Shown piece after piece: positions 62,755 through 64,000 of a stretch of 64,000 bases of DNA. Under the pieces are notes generated by a model. The model was not told the DNA's origin, did not search any database, and saw nothing but the letters and a program-made list of their open reading frames with translations. The position numbers and the translations under genes were made by a program. Source of the DNA: Ochrobactrum sp. RH2CCR150 (GTDB taxonomy: Bacteria; Pseudomonadota; Alphaproteobacteria; Rhizobiales; Rhizobiaceae); assembly GCA_014138095.1 (NCBI GenBank), contig JACGXE010000002.1:620001-684000 (forward strand), given 5' to 3'. The number at the start of each line of letters is the position of its first letter. Position 1 is the stretch's first letter.

Positions 62755-64000
62755 TTACTCCTCTGCCGCTGCGGCCTTCTTAGCCTTCGATGGGGCTTTT
62801 GCCTTTGCGGGAGCTTTCTTTGCTGCCGGTTTCTTGGCAGCGGCTTTCTTTTCAGTGCTGGCTGCGGATTTGCGGGCAGGAGCCTTCTTGCCCTTGAATG
62901 AGCCAGCCTTTTCAGTGATCAGCGCCAGCGCTTCTTCCAGCGTAACACTTGCCGGGTCCTTGCCCTTCGGCAAAGTCGCATTGACCTTGCCCCAGTTCAC
63001 ATAAGGACCATAGCGTCCGTCACGCACGGTGATCGAACCGCCGTCCGGATGGTCGCCAAGCGTTGCCAGCGCTGCCGGCGTCGAACGCCCGCGACCGCCC
63101 TTGGACTGCTTGTCCGCAAGCACCGAAACGGCGCGATTGAGCCCGACCGAGAAGACTTCCTCGGCATTTTCCAGATTGGCGAATGTGCCGTCATGGCTGA
63201 CATAAGGTCCATAACGACCGATGCCCGCCGAAATCATCTTTCCGGTTTCCGGATGCTGGCCGACATCACGCGGTAGCGACAGCAAGGCGACAGCCTTTTC
63301 ATGGTCGACCGTATCCAGCGTCCAGCCCTTTGGCAGGCTGGCGCGCTTGGCTTCCTTGCCGTCACCGCGCTGGATATAGGGACCGAAACGGCCCGTCCGC
63401 GCAGTGATTTCCTCACCCGTGAAGGGATCTTTGCCGAGCGACTTCGGTTCGTCGGCTGCCGCGGCCTCGCCATTGGCTTCGCCGCCCAGCTGACGCGTAA
63501 ATTTGCACTCCGGATAGTTGGAGCAACCAACAAATGCGCCGTACTTGCCGAGTTTCAGCGACAGGATGCCGGTGCCGCAGGTTGGGCACGAACGCGGATC
63601 GCTTCCGTCCTCGCGGGCCGGGAAAGCCAGCGGAGCCAGTTCTTCGTTCAGCGCATCGAGAACATTGGTAACGCGCAGTTCCTTGATGTCATCGACCGAG
63701 CCGGAGAAATCGCGCCAGAAATCACGCAGCACATCTTTCCACGACAGCTTGCCGTCGGAAATAAGATCGAGCTTTTCTTCAAGGCTCGCCGTGAAATCAT
63801 ACTCGACATAACGGTCGAAGAAGCTTTCAAGGAAAGCCGTGACCAGACGGCCTTTTGGCTCAGGGATCAGCTTGCGCTTGTCCATGCTGATATATTCGCG
63901 ATCGCGCAGCGTGGCGAGCGTGGCGGCATAGGTCGAAGGACGACCGATGCCCAGCTCTTCCATCTTCTTGATCAGCGAGGCTTCCGAATAACGCGGCGGC
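62755..64000 (-). CDS. topA: DNA topoisomerase I (3' part; 5' end beyond the window)
   Basis: The C-terminal 414 residues of TopA are present, starting with PPRYSEASLIKKMEELGIGR at the right edge. A zinc-ribbon with CPTCGTGILSL and GCSNYPECKF is followed by three C-terminal repeat units with GPY (GRFGPYIQRGDG, GRYGPYVSHDGT, GRYGPYVNWGK) and a Lys/Ala-rich tail (KKAAAKKPAAKKAPAKAKAP) that probably binds DNA or other proteins. The catalytic Tyr and Toprim parts lie outside the window. Confidence 0.97.
   Translation of the reverse strand, partial: PPRYSEASLIKKMEELGIGRPSTYAATLATLRDREYISMDKRKLIPEPKGRLVTAFLESFFDRYVEYDFTASLEEKLDLISDGKLSWKDVLRDFWRDFSGSVDDIKELRVTNVLDALNEELAPLAFPAREDGSDPRSCPTCGTGILSLKLGKYGAFVGCSNYPECKFTRQLGGEANGEAAAADEPKSLGKDPFTGEEITARTGRFGPYIQRGDGKEAKRASLPKGWTLDTVDHEKAVALLSLPRDVGQHPETGKMISAGIGRYGPYVSHDGTFANLENAEEVFSVGLNRAVSVLADKQSKGGRGRSTPAALATLGDHPDGGSITVRDGRYGPYVNWGKVNATLPKGKDPASVTLEEALALITEKAGSFKGKKAPARKSAASTEKKAAAKKPAAKKAPAKAKAPSKAKKAAAAEE

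Noticed and set aside
1-64000. CRISPR array, prophage, insertion sequence or defence island
   Set aside because: No regular direct repeats with spacers, no transposase, integrase, phage structural or restriction/defence genes were found.

Overview
The window reads as chromosomal DNA of an alphaproteobacterium in the Brucellaceae (Brucella/Ochrobactrum group). The reasons are moderately high GC, the divK-pleD pair, an alphaproteobacterial DinB with an N-terminal Cys4 ribbon behind a GAAC-N7-GAAC LexA box, a BigR-type regulator, a DUF3572 protein, and the gene block topA-rnr-DUF983-NUDIX-MFS-rpmG. The species cannot be fixed from sequence alone. No prophage, insertion sequence, CRISPR array or recognisable defence island was seen. 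It is mostly orderly metabolic, transport and housekeeping DNA, with a stretch of small secreted or membrane proteins near two tRNA genes.

Layout. 0-9.7 kb: partial leuD, a small glyoxalase-related protein, a CitE-like CoA-ester lyase followed by DUF1737 and VOC proteins, an M3 oligopeptidase, mgtE, typA and a PAP2 membrane phosphatase. 9.6-17 kb: a minus-strand catabolic/transport operon (cytosine-deaminase-like amidohydrolase, BMP-type binding protein, amidase, nucleoside-type double ABC ATPase, two permeases). 17-25 kb: IMPACT/YigZ protein, a diguanylate cyclase with a duplicated sensor module, YqhA, an acetoin-reductase-like SDR, a dienelactone-hydrolase-like protein, DUF808, and an mhqO-mhqD-like quinone/electrophile detoxification pair behind a palindromic operator. 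25-26.3 kb: bigR and two YeeE/YedE half-transporters behind an AT-rich palindrome, a sulfur-sensing and transport operon. 26.3-32.2 kb: a four-gene fatty-acyl-CoA degradation operon (acyl-CoA dehydrogenase, thiolase, SDR, AMP-forming acyl-CoA synthetase) with a divergent AraC regulator.

32.4-40.5 kb: serA, mgtC, a divergent Lrp regulator and saccharopine/lysine-dehydrogenase-like pair, two tandem basic-amino-acid-type periplasmic binding proteins without permeases, a DadA-like FAD oxidoreductase and a Tas-like aldo/keto reductase. 40.6-46.3 kb: a complete ABC importer (ATPase, binding protein, two permeases) ending in its probable LacI regulator and a 2H-phosphoesterase-like protein. 46.8-52.9 kb: an orphan AraC regulator, tRNA-Asn, tRNA-Cys and a run of small envelope or secreted proteins, including a 34-residue membrane protein. 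53-64 kb: SOS-linked dinB, rnk, DUF3572, divK-pleD, rpmG, and the block MFS-NUDIX-DUF983-rnr-topA (topA is cut by the window end).

The most notable unexplained points are regulatory: palindromes upstream of the mhq-like pair, bigR, the Lrp divergon and the LacI-linked importer. There are also some unusual pairings: an importer with a 2H phosphoesterase, binding proteins with a lysine-dehydrogenase-like enzyme, and a nucleoside-type importer with an amidase and a deaminase. None amounts to a clearly new system; each is given as a testable hypothesis.
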